Assembly (NCBI GenBank): GCA_021845885.1 | Contig: JAJZVB010000005.1 | Span: 1 to 38,333 of the forward strand | DNA from: Pseudomonadota bacterium | Lineage (GTDB): Bacteria; Pseudomonadota; Gammaproteobacteria; Burkholderiales; JABEVD01 | Reading direction: 5' to 3' | DNA: 38,333 bases | Shown: positions 1 to 8,530 of the stretch, piece after piece | How the letters are laid out: the number at the start of each line of letters is the position of its first letter | Position numbering within the stretch: the stretch's first letter is position 1 | Translations under genes and position numbers: made by a program | Notes under the pieces: model-generated | Database searches by the model: none | What the model saw: only the letters and a program-made list of their open reading frames with translations | Told to the model about the DNA's origin: nothing

Positions 1-711
1 GATTACTACATTACTCGCTTTGGGGATCCTCGTGTAGGTGTCAGGGGGAGGGCCGTGTAGCCAGATGCCGTGCCCGCTTCGCCCCTCGTGTCTATCCCAT
101 GCATTAGGATAGCTGATCGGGAAAGCACCTATTCCGTAGAATGCGGGTAGCTTGCTCGCGGGAAGATGCTGCGTTACGTGATAAACCCCGATCGGCGTCC
201 TTTCATCTCCTTCCGCAAGTTTCTCGCCCGATTTTTTGCCGCTCGTAATGTAGTAATCGGCGACGTACTGCGGTTCGCCGTCAACATTTCGGTAAAGATA
301 GAGAGCGGATTTGGCGAGATCGGCGACAATCGCATATTTCTGTTCGGGCCGTAGCTCAATCAGGTTGCTCGGTACGAGTTCGGTCCCGGGTCTTTGCTCC
401 TGGCGCATCATGCGAACAAGCGCTTCTTGCCTCAGCCCCTGGAGGCGATCGGGGGGGGCGCCTGCGACGTTCCCCAGTTGGCTGATTGGCCGACTGTGGG
501 CAAGCAAAATGTCTCCCTTGATCAAATTTGCCAGCCTGAAATTGGGATTGGACTTGAGAAGACTGTCGATATTGGAAAGCGCGGAATTCATCTGGCTGTT
601 GCTGATATCGACGAGGCTCTCGATCAAGAGCTCATCGGGAGACGCTGCCGAAGTTTGGGCCGAAGCGAACAGAAGGGCAGCCAGGATCGAATATGAATAA
701 AACGTCTTCAA
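1..711 (-). CDS. L,D-transpeptidase (YkuD family), 3' end truncated by window edge
   Basis: Reverse-strand reading from TTG at 711 is open to the window edge: LKTFYSYSILAALLFASAQTSAASPDELL...; includes FYGIGAFPISYPNAWDRHEGRSGHGIWLHGPPPDTYTRIPKAS, typical of YkuD transpeptidases. Not in the ORF track because it runs off the edge. TTG start overlaps the stop of the upstream TPR gene (TTGA). Confidence 0.85.
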   Translation of the reverse strand, partial: MKTFYSYSILAALLFASAQTSAASPDELLIESLVDISNSQMNSALSNIDSLLKSNPNFRLANLIKGDILLAHSRPISQLGNVAGAPPDRLQGLRQEALVRMMRQEQRPGTELVPSNLIELRPEQKYAIVADLAKSALYLYRNVDGEPQYVADYYITSGKKSGEKLAEGDERTPIGVYHVTQHLPASKLPAFYGIGAFPISYPNAWDRHEGRSGHGIWLHGPPPDTYTRIPKASNVVI

Positions 712-1679
712 TTTCCTAATTTTTCGCTTTCAATTAGCCACTTGTCATCATGCGATTTAGATAGAACCATAATCTTCATCGTTGTATCTGCGAGAGAAGG
801 GGATTTATAAGATTGCATGAAGCGGATTGTTGCATGACTAGCATCCGAGAAAGTCACTTCCGGATTCGATATCGTCACGAGAATGGAGCTGGGCTTTTCG
901 ATTCGTACCTTCCGCAATGCCTTCCAGTGAGCAAGACCTTTTCCGTCAAGCACCTCGAAATCCGGGGAATAATAGGAAAAGTAGCCTTCCAGATTCTTGT
1001 TCGACCAGTCCCTGGCCCAGGCTTGGATCGTTTCAATTACCGCCTGCGTATCCGTTCCGGAAGCATGTTCTGCCTCGCCTGATTTGACAGGTTCCGCAGC
1101 ATCCGATGATTTCTGCATGTTGATTGTCTGCTCTGCCTGCTTGGAAGAGGCAGAGATCATTTCTCTCGAAAAAAGGGTTTTGATCAGTACGAGCCTGGTT
1201 TGATCCTTGACCTTCGACTTGTCGAGCTGAAGCGCCTTATCGTAAGCCTGGCTCGCCAGCTCGGCATAAACATCATCCATGTTTTTATGTGCGATGGCAT
1301 AGCTGGGATGGGTTTGGATTGCCGCCTGCAGCTCATCCTTGGCTTTCTCGTACTGTTCCTGATCAGCGTAGATGACGGCAAGGTTGTTGTGGGGTTCCGG
1401 GAGATCGGGGTAATCTTCGCTCAGTTTTTTGAAAACCTGGATCGCATCCGATGTTTTCTTCTCTTCAGTCAGGATTAATCCTTTCAGGAAGCGGCCCTCC
1501 GCATCCTTCGGATGTTTGGCAAGAAATGCGTCTACTTTCTGCATCGCAGCGGCATATTGTCCGCCTTTGAAAAGTTTTCTCGCATCGCGCATTTCGTCGG
1601 CCATGGCAGCGGCACCCCAAAACAGCAGGGAGCCTATAAGGCAAGATCTGCCGAGGCGGACAAATGAACCGATTTTCAT
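708..1679 (-). CDS. Exported TPR protein with C-terminal SnoaL/NTF2-like domain
   Basis: 323-aa ORF with signal peptide (..LLFWGAAAMADE), TPR-like repeats, then an AWARDWSNKNLEGYFSYYSPDF..-type C-terminal domain. Confidence 0.8.
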   Translation of the reverse strand: MKIGSFVRLGRSCLIGSLLFWGAAAMADEMRDARKLFKGGQYAAAMQKVDAFLAKHPKDAEGRFLKGLILTEEKKTSDAIQVFKKLSEDYPDLPEPHNNLAVIYADQEQYEKAKDELQAAIQTHPSYAIAHKNMDDVYAELASQAYDKALQLDKSKVKDQTRLVLIKTLFSREMISASSKQAEQTINMQKSSDAAEPVKSGEAEHASGTDTQAVIETIQAWARDWSNKNLEGYFSYYSPDFEVLDGKGLAHWKALRKVRIEKPSSILVTISNPEVTFSDASHATIRFMQSYKSPSLADTTMKIMVLSKSHDDKWLIESEKLGN

Positions 1680-1770
1680 GGTGAATATATGTTTCAGGTG
1701 GGTGCGTTCTGAATTTTATAGCAAAATACAGTAATTCTATCAAAATTGAGCCGCTCCTGCCGAATCAGCC

Positions 1771-1820
1771 CCCGGAAAATTCGGAAAATTCGAAAATTCG
1801 GGGACAGACCACAATTTCGC
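1771..1820. repeat. Short repeated GGAAAATTCG units followed by GGGGACAGACCACAATTT; resembles RAYT/Y1-transposase-associated repeat
   Basis: Sequence cccggaaaattcggaaaattcgaaaattcggggacagaccacaattt; the GGGGACAGACCAC..TTT string resembles repeats often found around REP-associated tyrosine transposases. Confidence 0.45.
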
Positions 1821-1922
1821 TGTATACCACCTGTCGGGTCAGTTACGCAGTTTCATTTTTTTCATATAATAGTATATTGAAGTTGTGGGTTATTCCCCTC
1901 TCAATTCAAAAGGAGGTGCGAA

Positions 1923-2471
1923 GTGAACAAGTCAATGTTGATAGGGCTTGCGGGCGGAGCTGCCGCAGCCACGGCAATAGGCGGGGTCGCGGGTTACCAA
2001 GTGCTGCATCGCGCACCCGGTTATGCCCAGGTCATCAGCGTACAGGAAGTGGACCAGAATGTCCGCGTGCGACATAAGGTATGCGGAGAACAGGCGGTCA
2101 CCCGGGAAGCGCCGGTGCAGGACGGGAATCGCATCGCCGGAACGGCGATCGGCGCGCTTCTCGGCGGTGTATTGGGCAACCAGATAGGCAACGGCGGCGG
2201 CAGGACACTCGCCACCATTGCGGGGGCGGCTGCCGGCGGCTATGCGGGCAACGAGGTGCAGGGGAACATGCAGCGATCCGATCGGCAGACGGTCATGGAA
2301 ACGCGATGCAGGATGGAATATTCCAACCAGAAGAAATTGCTGGGCTACAATGTGACCTATCGTCTCGGCCCGAAAACAGGAGTTGTGAGAATGGACCACG
2401 ATCCTGGCCCCCGGATTCCCGTCAAGGATGGTCAGCTGGTTTTGACCGGGACGAGGGTCAATCCTTCCTGA
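1923..2471 (+). CDS. Glycine-zipper 2TM (17 kDa surface antigen-like) membrane protein
   Basis: GTG start after strong SD (aaaggaggtgcgaagtg); GTAIGALLGGVLGNQIGNGGGRTLATIAGAAAGGYAGNEVQG glycine zipper. Confidence 0.85.
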   Translation: MNKSMLIGLAGGAAAATAIGGVAGYQVLHRAPGYAQVISVQEVDQNVRVRHKVCGEQAVTREAPVQDGNRIAGTAIGALLGGVLGNQIGNGGGRTLATIAGAAAGGYAGNEVQGNMQRSDRQTVMETRCRMEYSNQKKLLGYNVTYRLGPKTGVVRMDHDPGPRIPVKDGQLVLTGTRVNPS

Positions 2472-2473
2472 AG

Positions 2474-3034
2474 TCAGTCCAGAGGCAGATAGCGGACTTC
2501 CAGGAGCTCGAGATCCTCCCGCCCGCCCGGGGTGTCGAGGATCACGACATCGCCCGCCCGTGCTTTCGTGAGCGCGCGGGCGATGGGCGAGATCCAGCTT
2601 ACGCGTCTTCTTGCCGTGTCGATTTCATCCACGCCGACGATGCTGACGGTGAATGTCTCATTCCTGCCGTTGAGGACGGTAACTGTCGCGCCGAAATAGA
2701 TCTGATCCGTGTCGCGCCCTTCAGGGTCCACCACTTCGGCAATCTCCAGCCGCTTGGTGAGGAAACGTATGCGTTTGTCGATTTCTCTCAGGCGCCTCTT
2801 TCCGTAGATGTAATCGGCGTTTTCAGACCTGTCTCCGTTCGATGCAGCCCATGAAACGGTCCTGACGACTTCGGGCCTCACCCTGTCGAGAAGATCCATC
2901 AGTTCGTTTTTGAGGCGGAGATGGCCTTGCGGGGTGATGTAGTTCTTCACCCCAGAGGGCAAGGGCGAGGAAGATTCACTCGAATCTTCCTCATTTTCGC
3001 TTTCCCTGACAAATGCCTTGCTCATCTGCTTCAT
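2474..3034 (-). CDS. greB: Transcription elongation factor GreB
   Basis: 186 aa; YITPQGHLRLKNELMDLLDRVRPEVVRTVSWAASNGDRSENADYIYGKRRLREIDKRIRFL; WISPIARALTKARAGDVV. Confidence 0.93.
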   Translation of the reverse strand: MKQMSKAFVRESENEEDSSESSSPLPSGVKNYITPQGHLRLKNELMDLLDRVRPEVVRTVSWAASNGDRSENADYIYGKRRLREIDKRIRFLTKRLEIAEVVDPEGRDTDQIYFGATVTVLNGRNETFTVSIVGVDEIDTARRRVSWISPIARALTKARAGDVVILDTPGGREDLELLEVRYLPLD

Positions 3035-4269
3035 CCATTCTTCAGGAAATGCTTCGCAATCAATTCGTTCATCATGGCTTCAAGCTTGTTTTCCTCGGAA
3101 TTGGCAATTTCAAGATAAAGCGCATGGGCGATGTTGCGAAATATATCGAGAAGCTCAGGGTCGAACCGCTTGCCGCTATCCTGCATCAGCATATTCATCG
3201 TTTCGTCGAAATCGATCGGGTCCTTGTAGGGGCGCCTTGAAGTGAGGGCGTCGAAAACGTCGACAATGGTGAAGATCCGGGCATTCAGGGGAATTTCATT
3301 TCCGCGCAGCCCCCTCATGTATCCGCTTCCGTCGAACTTCTCGTGATGATATTCGACCACTTCGCGCGCACCTTTGAGCCATCCAGAACGCCTGATGATG
3401 TCGACGCCGAGCAGCACATGGCTGCGCATCTTCCTGAATTCCTCTTCGTTCAGCCTGTCGGGCTTGAGCAGGATGTTGTCGCTGATGCCTATCTTGCCGA
3501 CATCGTGAAGGAAGGCCCCCGCGATCAGGTTGCGGATCTGGCCGTTGTCCAGGCCGATCGCTTCGGCGAGGCGGATCGCATAGATGGTGACCCGGTAATT
3601 GTGCGCATTGGTATCCGAATCGCGTTTCGCGATGGCGCTGCCAAGCACATCCATCAGCTCGATATTGCCCTTCAGCAGGTCCGAGGAAAGCTTGATGAGT
3701 TCGCGGTTGAGGGAAATGATGATGGGATAGAGCATGACAGCCGTGATGAAGCACACCACGATCACCAATAAAAGGGTGCCGACAATGTCGATTTCGATGT
3801 TCTGGAATGTTTTCGCGTCAACCTGGTAAATGCCATCGAAATAACCGAGCGGCCTGGAATCCTTGTCGTAAATCGGTAGCAGAATCTGCATGTAAAGATG
3901 CTTTTCTGCCAGAAATCTCTTGTAATGGACTGAAGAGACCCGGGTGAAAGGGTGGACGGCGAGCTTCCTTTCTATCCCGGCATCGTGCGGATTGGTTTCA
4001 AGCAGGATCTGCCTGCCATTCTCGTCATAGAGCGCAATCACGACAAAATGCCTGGCGAGGAGCGCCTTCTGCTTCAGGCTGCCCAATTCTTTTACGCTTG
4101 ACCTGTCCAGAGCGGAAGTGAAAAAGCCTGATTCTTCAAGCGCAAGCCCCATCACCAGTTTGTCCACTTTCTTCATTTCAAGATAAAAGACGACCGAACC
4201 GATGGCGAGGGAAAGCAATAGCCACCCTATGAAAAGACGCTTGAAGACGTGTTTGCGGATATTGTTCAT
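3031..4269 (-). CDS. Membrane-anchored HD-GYP-type phosphohydrolase (variant GYM motif)
   Basis: Two TM segments flanking a sensor domain; FLHDVGKIGI, YHHEKFDGSGYMRGLRGNEIPLNARIFTIVDVFDALTSRRPYK. 4-bp overlap with greB. Confidence 0.88.
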   Translation of the reverse strand: MNNIRKHVFKRLFIGWLLLSLAIGSVVFYLEMKKVDKLVMGLALEESGFFTSALDRSSVKELGSLKQKALLARHFVVIALYDENGRQILLETNPHDAGIERKLAVHPFTRVSSVHYKRFLAEKHLYMQILLPIYDKDSRPLGYFDGIYQVDAKTFQNIEIDIVGTLLLVIVVCFITAVMLYPIIISLNRELIKLSSDLLKGNIELMDVLGSAIAKRDSDTNAHNYRVTIYAIRLAEAIGLDNGQIRNLIAGAFLHDVGKIGISDNILLKPDRLNEEEFRKMRSHVLLGVDIIRRSGWLKGAREVVEYHHEKFDGSGYMRGLRGNEIPLNARIFTIVDVFDALTSRRPYKDPIDFDETMNMLMQDSGKRFDPELLDIFRNIAHALYLEIANSEENKLEAMMNELIAKHFLKNG

Positions 4270-4308
4270 CAGGCATGTCGCGGACCGAATGATCTCATCC
4301 TAGCATCG

Positions 4309-4593
4309 CTAGGCCGAATAATGTTGCGACCTCCGGATGATCTGGTCCTTCGGATATTCGTACAGGGTGACAACGGTGGATTCGAAGCCATGCGAATAAA
4401 GAAATTTTGCGGCTTCATCCAGCGTCTTGAATTCGCGCGGAGTGCGGTCGTGCTTTGAATTGACAAGAAATCCGTGATCGCCGTAATTCGTGGTGAAAAG
4501 AATGACCCAGCCGCTCGGCAGATAGAAGATCTCCGGGTATTTCATCGTGCCATTGTATTTTTTCAAATCCGACTCTGTCCATGTCTCTTCCAT
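4309..4593 (-). CDS. Conserved-looking hypothetical protein, 94 aa
   Basis: ORF preceded by SD-like aaggagagct; METWTESDLKKYNG-type compact protein, no recognised family. Confidence 0.6.
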   Translation of the reverse strand: MEETWTESDLKKYNGTMKYPEIFYLPSGWVILFTTNYGDHGFLVNSKHDRTPREFKTLDEAAKFLYSHGFESTVVTLYEYPKDQIIRRSQHYSA

Positions 4594-4770
4594 CTAGCTC
4601 TCCTTTTGATCGAAATTCGGGTTTTTTAGGCTTTAACTCAGCATGGACGGATCATCTCCGTCCTCGCGAAATTATGCCACCCTATCCGTTTCGGGGCACA
4701 TGAAGGATTTTTCAGATTTGGAGTCTGGAAGGAAGGGAACTGCCCCTTTTTCGGGGCGGTCTCGGAAGGG

Positions 4771-5734
4771 TCAGGCCTTGAACTGCCCGGTTTCTATCCA
4801 TTCGTTCCTGAGCAGAATCCACCAGTCTACGGCCAATCCTTTCAGCACGTAATCGTAGGGAAGCCACCCATATCCGTGATCTCCCCAGCCCGCGCCCCAG
4901 GAATTGCGGATCAGGAGCGCGCCCTGCGTTGCCGGCGCTGGGCAATTGGGATTCTTGATCTGCATGCCGTCATCGTAACCCACTGCCACGATGGCATGAC
5001 CTCCGACGCATTTCTCGCCCGGGCAGGGAAAGGGAATCGCGCCGTTTGCGCCGACATGGTAAATCGAATTGTAAACCGTGAAACCGAACATGGGCGGAAG
5101 CCCGGCTGCCAGGTAGGATTTGATGGTATTCAGAAGCGCATTAGCCGCCACCCCTGCCGGGTCGAGGCGAACATACTGGATAAGCCTGGTAATTCTGGGC
5201 GAAGGAATAGCAGAATGCGCTCGGTTCGCTGTCGAAGACGGCGACGTTGTAGGGCCAGTATTCTTCGGGCGGAACGCCGAAAAGGGCCAGCGACCCCATG
5301 GTCGTCCGCAGATAGGCCCCCGTGTCGCCTGCCGCGTGCATCAGCGAGCGCGTCGTCTTGTACAGGAAAAGTCTGGATGCATCGATGAATCTTCCAAAAG
5401 CCCTGCGCTCATAATATTCCACCACGCCCACGCCCGCATTGGCCGTGCAGGATCCCAGCGCTCCCTGGTTCTCGACCGGCGAACACCAGGGCCTGAGATC
5501 CACCGAATGCGGAAGCGCCTTGAGAGGATGGGCCAGGTTCGCCTTTTTCAGCATAGGGATGACGGCTTCATGCTCGGCCGTGTAATCCCTGATGTCCGGA
5601 TAATCGCGAAGCCATCCCATTCCCAATTTGGCCGAAGGCTCCATCCCAACCCGCGGCGAGATCGCCTGCTCGGGTGCTCTCGTGACCGCATAATCGGGCT
5701 GTCCGCCCATGATGAATTTGACTGCCTGTTCCAT
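4771..5734 (-). pseudogene. Papain-like (C1A) cysteine peptidase, interrupted by a single-base frameshift
   Basis: Two adjoining ORFs (5141..5734 and 4771..5151) form one C1 peptidase: VDLRPWCSPVENQGALGSCTANA (Cys), GGHAIVAVGYDD (His), LIRNSWGAGWGDHGYGWLPYDYV (Asn). Removing one G from the GG at about 5178-5179 restores ..NYQAYQYVRLDPAGVAANALLNTIKSYLAAGLPPMFGFTVY... Confidence 0.85.
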
Positions 5735-5793
5735 GACCCTCTCCTTTTCAAATCAGGAGCCTTTTTCCAGGATAGGCTCCGGTTCCTGTTTCT

Positions 5794-6465
5794 TCACGGT
5801 AGATCAGGTTGGTGGGTAGTCAAGCAGGGGTTCTGTTTTTTCCGTCTCGCCCATCGCACGAGCGCAGCCTCGAAATCGGGAAAATCGCGGCCATCCGGCC
5901 ATTTCATTGAAAGCAACCGGAGCGCCTCTTCCCTGTCATGGAGATTCCAAGGGATATAGCCCAGATCCCTGGCGGAATGAAGGACCGGATCCAATGGCAG
6001 GGGGCATGCCTTTTTCCATATTCCCCGCATTTCCCTGAGGAAAACCCCGGCCGTGACAGGGCCGATTCCCTTGGCCAGCGCCTTCAGCCTTGCTTCGAGG
6101 TCTTTGGGGTCGACGGCTTCCGAATTAAGCCGGTTCAGGTTTCCGGCATAGCGCAGCTTCAGGTTTTCAGCGGCTTCGAGAAACTTCGTGGCGGTCTTGA
6201 AGTCGTATCTGACGTAGCTTCCCTCGTCGAGGATGGACACGAGCCCTTCCCATCCCGTTTCCAGAATGGCGTCAGGATTCAGAACGCCGTGCCTTTCGAA
6301 GCTGCGATAGGCTTTTTCAGCCAGGTCCCCGGAAATCCTCGCGCCGAAAAGCATGGCCGCGATCAGCCACTTGAAAATTTCTTCGCTTCTCCCTGAAGAA
6401 AGATCGATTCCCAGTTCCTTCGAGAACCTTCCGCCCAATTTCATGACGAGTTCGATGGGGGTCAT
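5794..6465 (-). CDS. HhH (endonuclease III/DNA glycosylase-like) protein
   Basis: HhH-like LAKGIGPVTAGVFLREMRGIWKKACPLPLDPVLH; start at 6465 chosen because AGAGG lies about 7 nt upstream. Confidence 0.6.
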   Translation of the reverse strand: MTPIELVMKLGGRFSKELGIDLSSGRSEEIFKWLIAAMLFGARISGDLAEKAYRSFERHGVLNPDAILETGWEGLVSILDEGSYVRYDFKTATKFLEAAENLKLRYAGNLNRLNSEAVDPKDLEARLKALAKGIGPVTAGVFLREMRGIWKKACPLPLDPVLHSARDLGYIPWNLHDREEALRLLSMKWPDGRDFPDFEAALVRWARRKKQNPCLTTHQPDLP

Positions 6466-6505
6466 GGTCATCCTCTGTTCTATGCTCCAGTATAGGAGGT
6501 GGGCC

Positions 6506-7486
6506 ATGGAGAGATTGAAATTCGTCCTGGGCGGCGACGCGATGCTGGGAAGGAATGTCGGGCAATGGATAAAGCGATTCGGGCCGGATTATCCCCTGGG
6601 GAAAATTTCAGGCATCATGAAACAGGCCGATCTTGTCATGGTGAATCTCGAATGCGCCATCACCTCATCCAACACATTGTGGAAAGGGGAGCCCAAGGCC
6701 TTCTATTTCGGGGCGCCGGTCGAGGCGGTCGATACGCTCGTCATGGCCGGCGTGGATGTCGTGAACCTCGCCAACAACCATGTCCTGGATTTCGATTACA
6801 AGGGGCTGGACGACACCCTAAAGCTTTTGAGTCAGGCGGGAATAATTCATGCGGGCGCCGGGAAAAGCAGCCGGAAGGCTTCGAATCCGGCCTTTTTCGA
6901 AAGAAAAGGCATCAGGTTCGGGATGGTCGCGTATTGCGACCATCAGGAAGATTTTGCGGCCGGCCAGGAGACTTCAGGCATCAATTACATCGATCTTTCC
7001 GAAGAAGAGGCCGTTTTGTCGAGATTTCGCATGGATCTGAAGAGAATAGGCAAGGTCGAATGGCCAATCCTTTCCATTCATTGGGGACCGAACATGGTCC
7101 ACCGCCCTTCAGCCTGCTTCACGAGGCTGGCGAGAAGGGCCATAGACATGGGCTATGCCATGATATACGGGCACAGCGCCCATGTGTTTCACGGCGTAGA
7201 ACTCTACAAAGGGCATCCCATCCTGTATTCATGCGGCGATCTCGTCGATGACTATTACGTTGATCCGCAGTTCGGGAATGATCGTCAGCTTCTTTTCGAG
7301 CTTCAGCTGTCCGGGGTTCGTCTCGAAAGGATAAGGCTGCACCCGGTCTTCATCGAAAACTGCAGGACGATTCCTGCTGAAGGAAAAAGGCGAAAATATA
7401 TCATCGAGCGCATCGCCTTCCTTTGCGGGGAAATGGGAACGCAAGTGCTTACTGACGCCTCAGGCCAAGCTGAAATTGTTTGCTAG
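6506..7486 (+). CDS. CapA family metallophosphoesterase-like protein
   Basis: SD taggaggt then ATG at 6506; GGDAMLGRNVGQWI..., VVNLANNHVLDFDYKGL, SIHWGPNM, YGHSAHVFHGVELYKGHPILYSCGDLVDDY. Confidence 0.9.
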   Translation: MERLKFVLGGDAMLGRNVGQWIKRFGPDYPLGKISGIMKQADLVMVNLECAITSSNTLWKGEPKAFYFGAPVEAVDTLVMAGVDVVNLANNHVLDFDYKGLDDTLKLLSQAGIIHAGAGKSSRKASNPAFFERKGIRFGMVAYCDHQEDFAAGQETSGINYIDLSEEEAVLSRFRMDLKRIGKVEWPILSIHWGPNMVHRPSACFTRLARRAIDMGYAMIYGHSAHVFHGVELYKGHPILYSCGDLVDDYYVDPQFGNDRQLLFELQLSGVRLERIRLHPVFIENCRTIPAEGKRRKYIIERIAFLCGEMGTQVLTDASGQAEIVC

Positions 7487-7489
7487 GCC

Positions 7490-7753
7490 TTACCAGAAGA
7501 TTTCCATGCTTCTCGGCGGCCAGGGGCTCCTCAGCAATTTGACCGTGAATCCGAGCCTGACGAGTTCCGATTCGAGCGCATCGAGATTCACCCCGTTGGC
7601 GATCATTTCGATGGTGATGGCTGTTTTCCCTGCTTTTGCTGCATTTTCGATGTCGTTCATGGTCTTTTCAAGGATGTCGAGAAGGTGGTTTTCCCTCCAT
7701 GCCCTGCCCATTTCGACAAGCGATCTTGCTTCCTGCGCTGTCATCAGCTTCAT
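7490..7753 (-). CDS. Small hypothetical protein, 87 aa
   Basis: MKLMTAQEARSLVEMGRAWRENHLLDILEKTMNDIENAAKAGK...; ends 4 bp from the end of the convergent CapA gene. Confidence 0.5.
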   Translation of the reverse strand: MKLMTAQEARSLVEMGRAWRENHLLDILEKTMNDIENAAKAGKTAITIEMIANGVNLDALESELVRLGFTVKLLRSPWPPRSMEIFW

Positions 7754-7845
7754 TTTTTTCTCCGAAATGCGGGATTCTAAAATAGCATATTTTGGGCTTC
7801 CGTTCGCCGCCCTTTCGTGCTGGAAATGCTTTTAAAAATGCTGAG

Positions 7846-8530
7846 ATGCCTATGAAACAGTTCCACGAACTGGTCGACGCCGTTCAACATAATGCCATAT
7901 CGCCGACGCGCGCCATGCCGGAAGCATGACGATGTGCGCTTACCTGATGGAGATGCAGCAGTATTACCGCTGGGAGAACGGGATCCCCTATTCGATGAAT
8001 CTGAAAAAGAACGAGGTGGGCGCATGGCTTGCCGAGCGCGAGAAATTCTGGAACGAAATCGAAAATCTGCCCTATTCGCCCTTGCCCATAGGAGAGGAAT
8101 TCGATCCTTTCGAAGCCGAGACCGTCAATCGCCGCATCATTCCTGGTTTCGGGCTGCGAGTACGCCCGCGACCTCACCGCCCCGCCTGCAGCTCTTCAGA
8201 ACGGGACCATCTTTCTGCGCAGGGAGGGAATCTACCGCATGTCTGGGAAAAGACGGGATTATGGAAAAAGAACGATACGGCCGATCCCAAAACAGCCCTT
8301 GAACGCTGGTTGAGAAGGAAAGCGAGGCGATCATTCTGCACGAGCTCGGGGAAGGAATGGCTGGAGAGCTGCTCGGCAGCGGCTGGGAAAACATGCTGGC
8401 ATCGGCTTCAGTCGGGGAAGAAGTGCTCATTCGGGGCGTTCGAGACCTGCTTGCGGACTGCCTTTCAACATTGCCCGTCATGATCGAAAGGGGGATCCTT
8501 TCCCGGAAAGGGCGGAAATCCGCCTCTAGG
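7846..8530 (+). pseudogene. Decayed Sfum_1244-family-like gene with several frameshifts and an internal deletion
   Basis: Pieces in different frames: KQFHELVDAVQHN | CHIADARHAGSMTMCAYLMEMQQYYRWENGIPYSMNL..YDPFEAETVN | LVSGCEYARDLTAPPAALQNGTIFLRREGIYRM | WEKTGLWKKNDTADPKTALERW | EKESEAIILHELGEGMAGELLGSGWENMLASAS..RGVRDLLADCLSTLPVMIERG. Confidence 0.75.

Noticed and set aside
4645-4663. GGACGG..CCGTCC 6-bp hairpin between minus-strand genes
   Set aside because: Short stem with no T-tract in either direction and not tied to a gene end.
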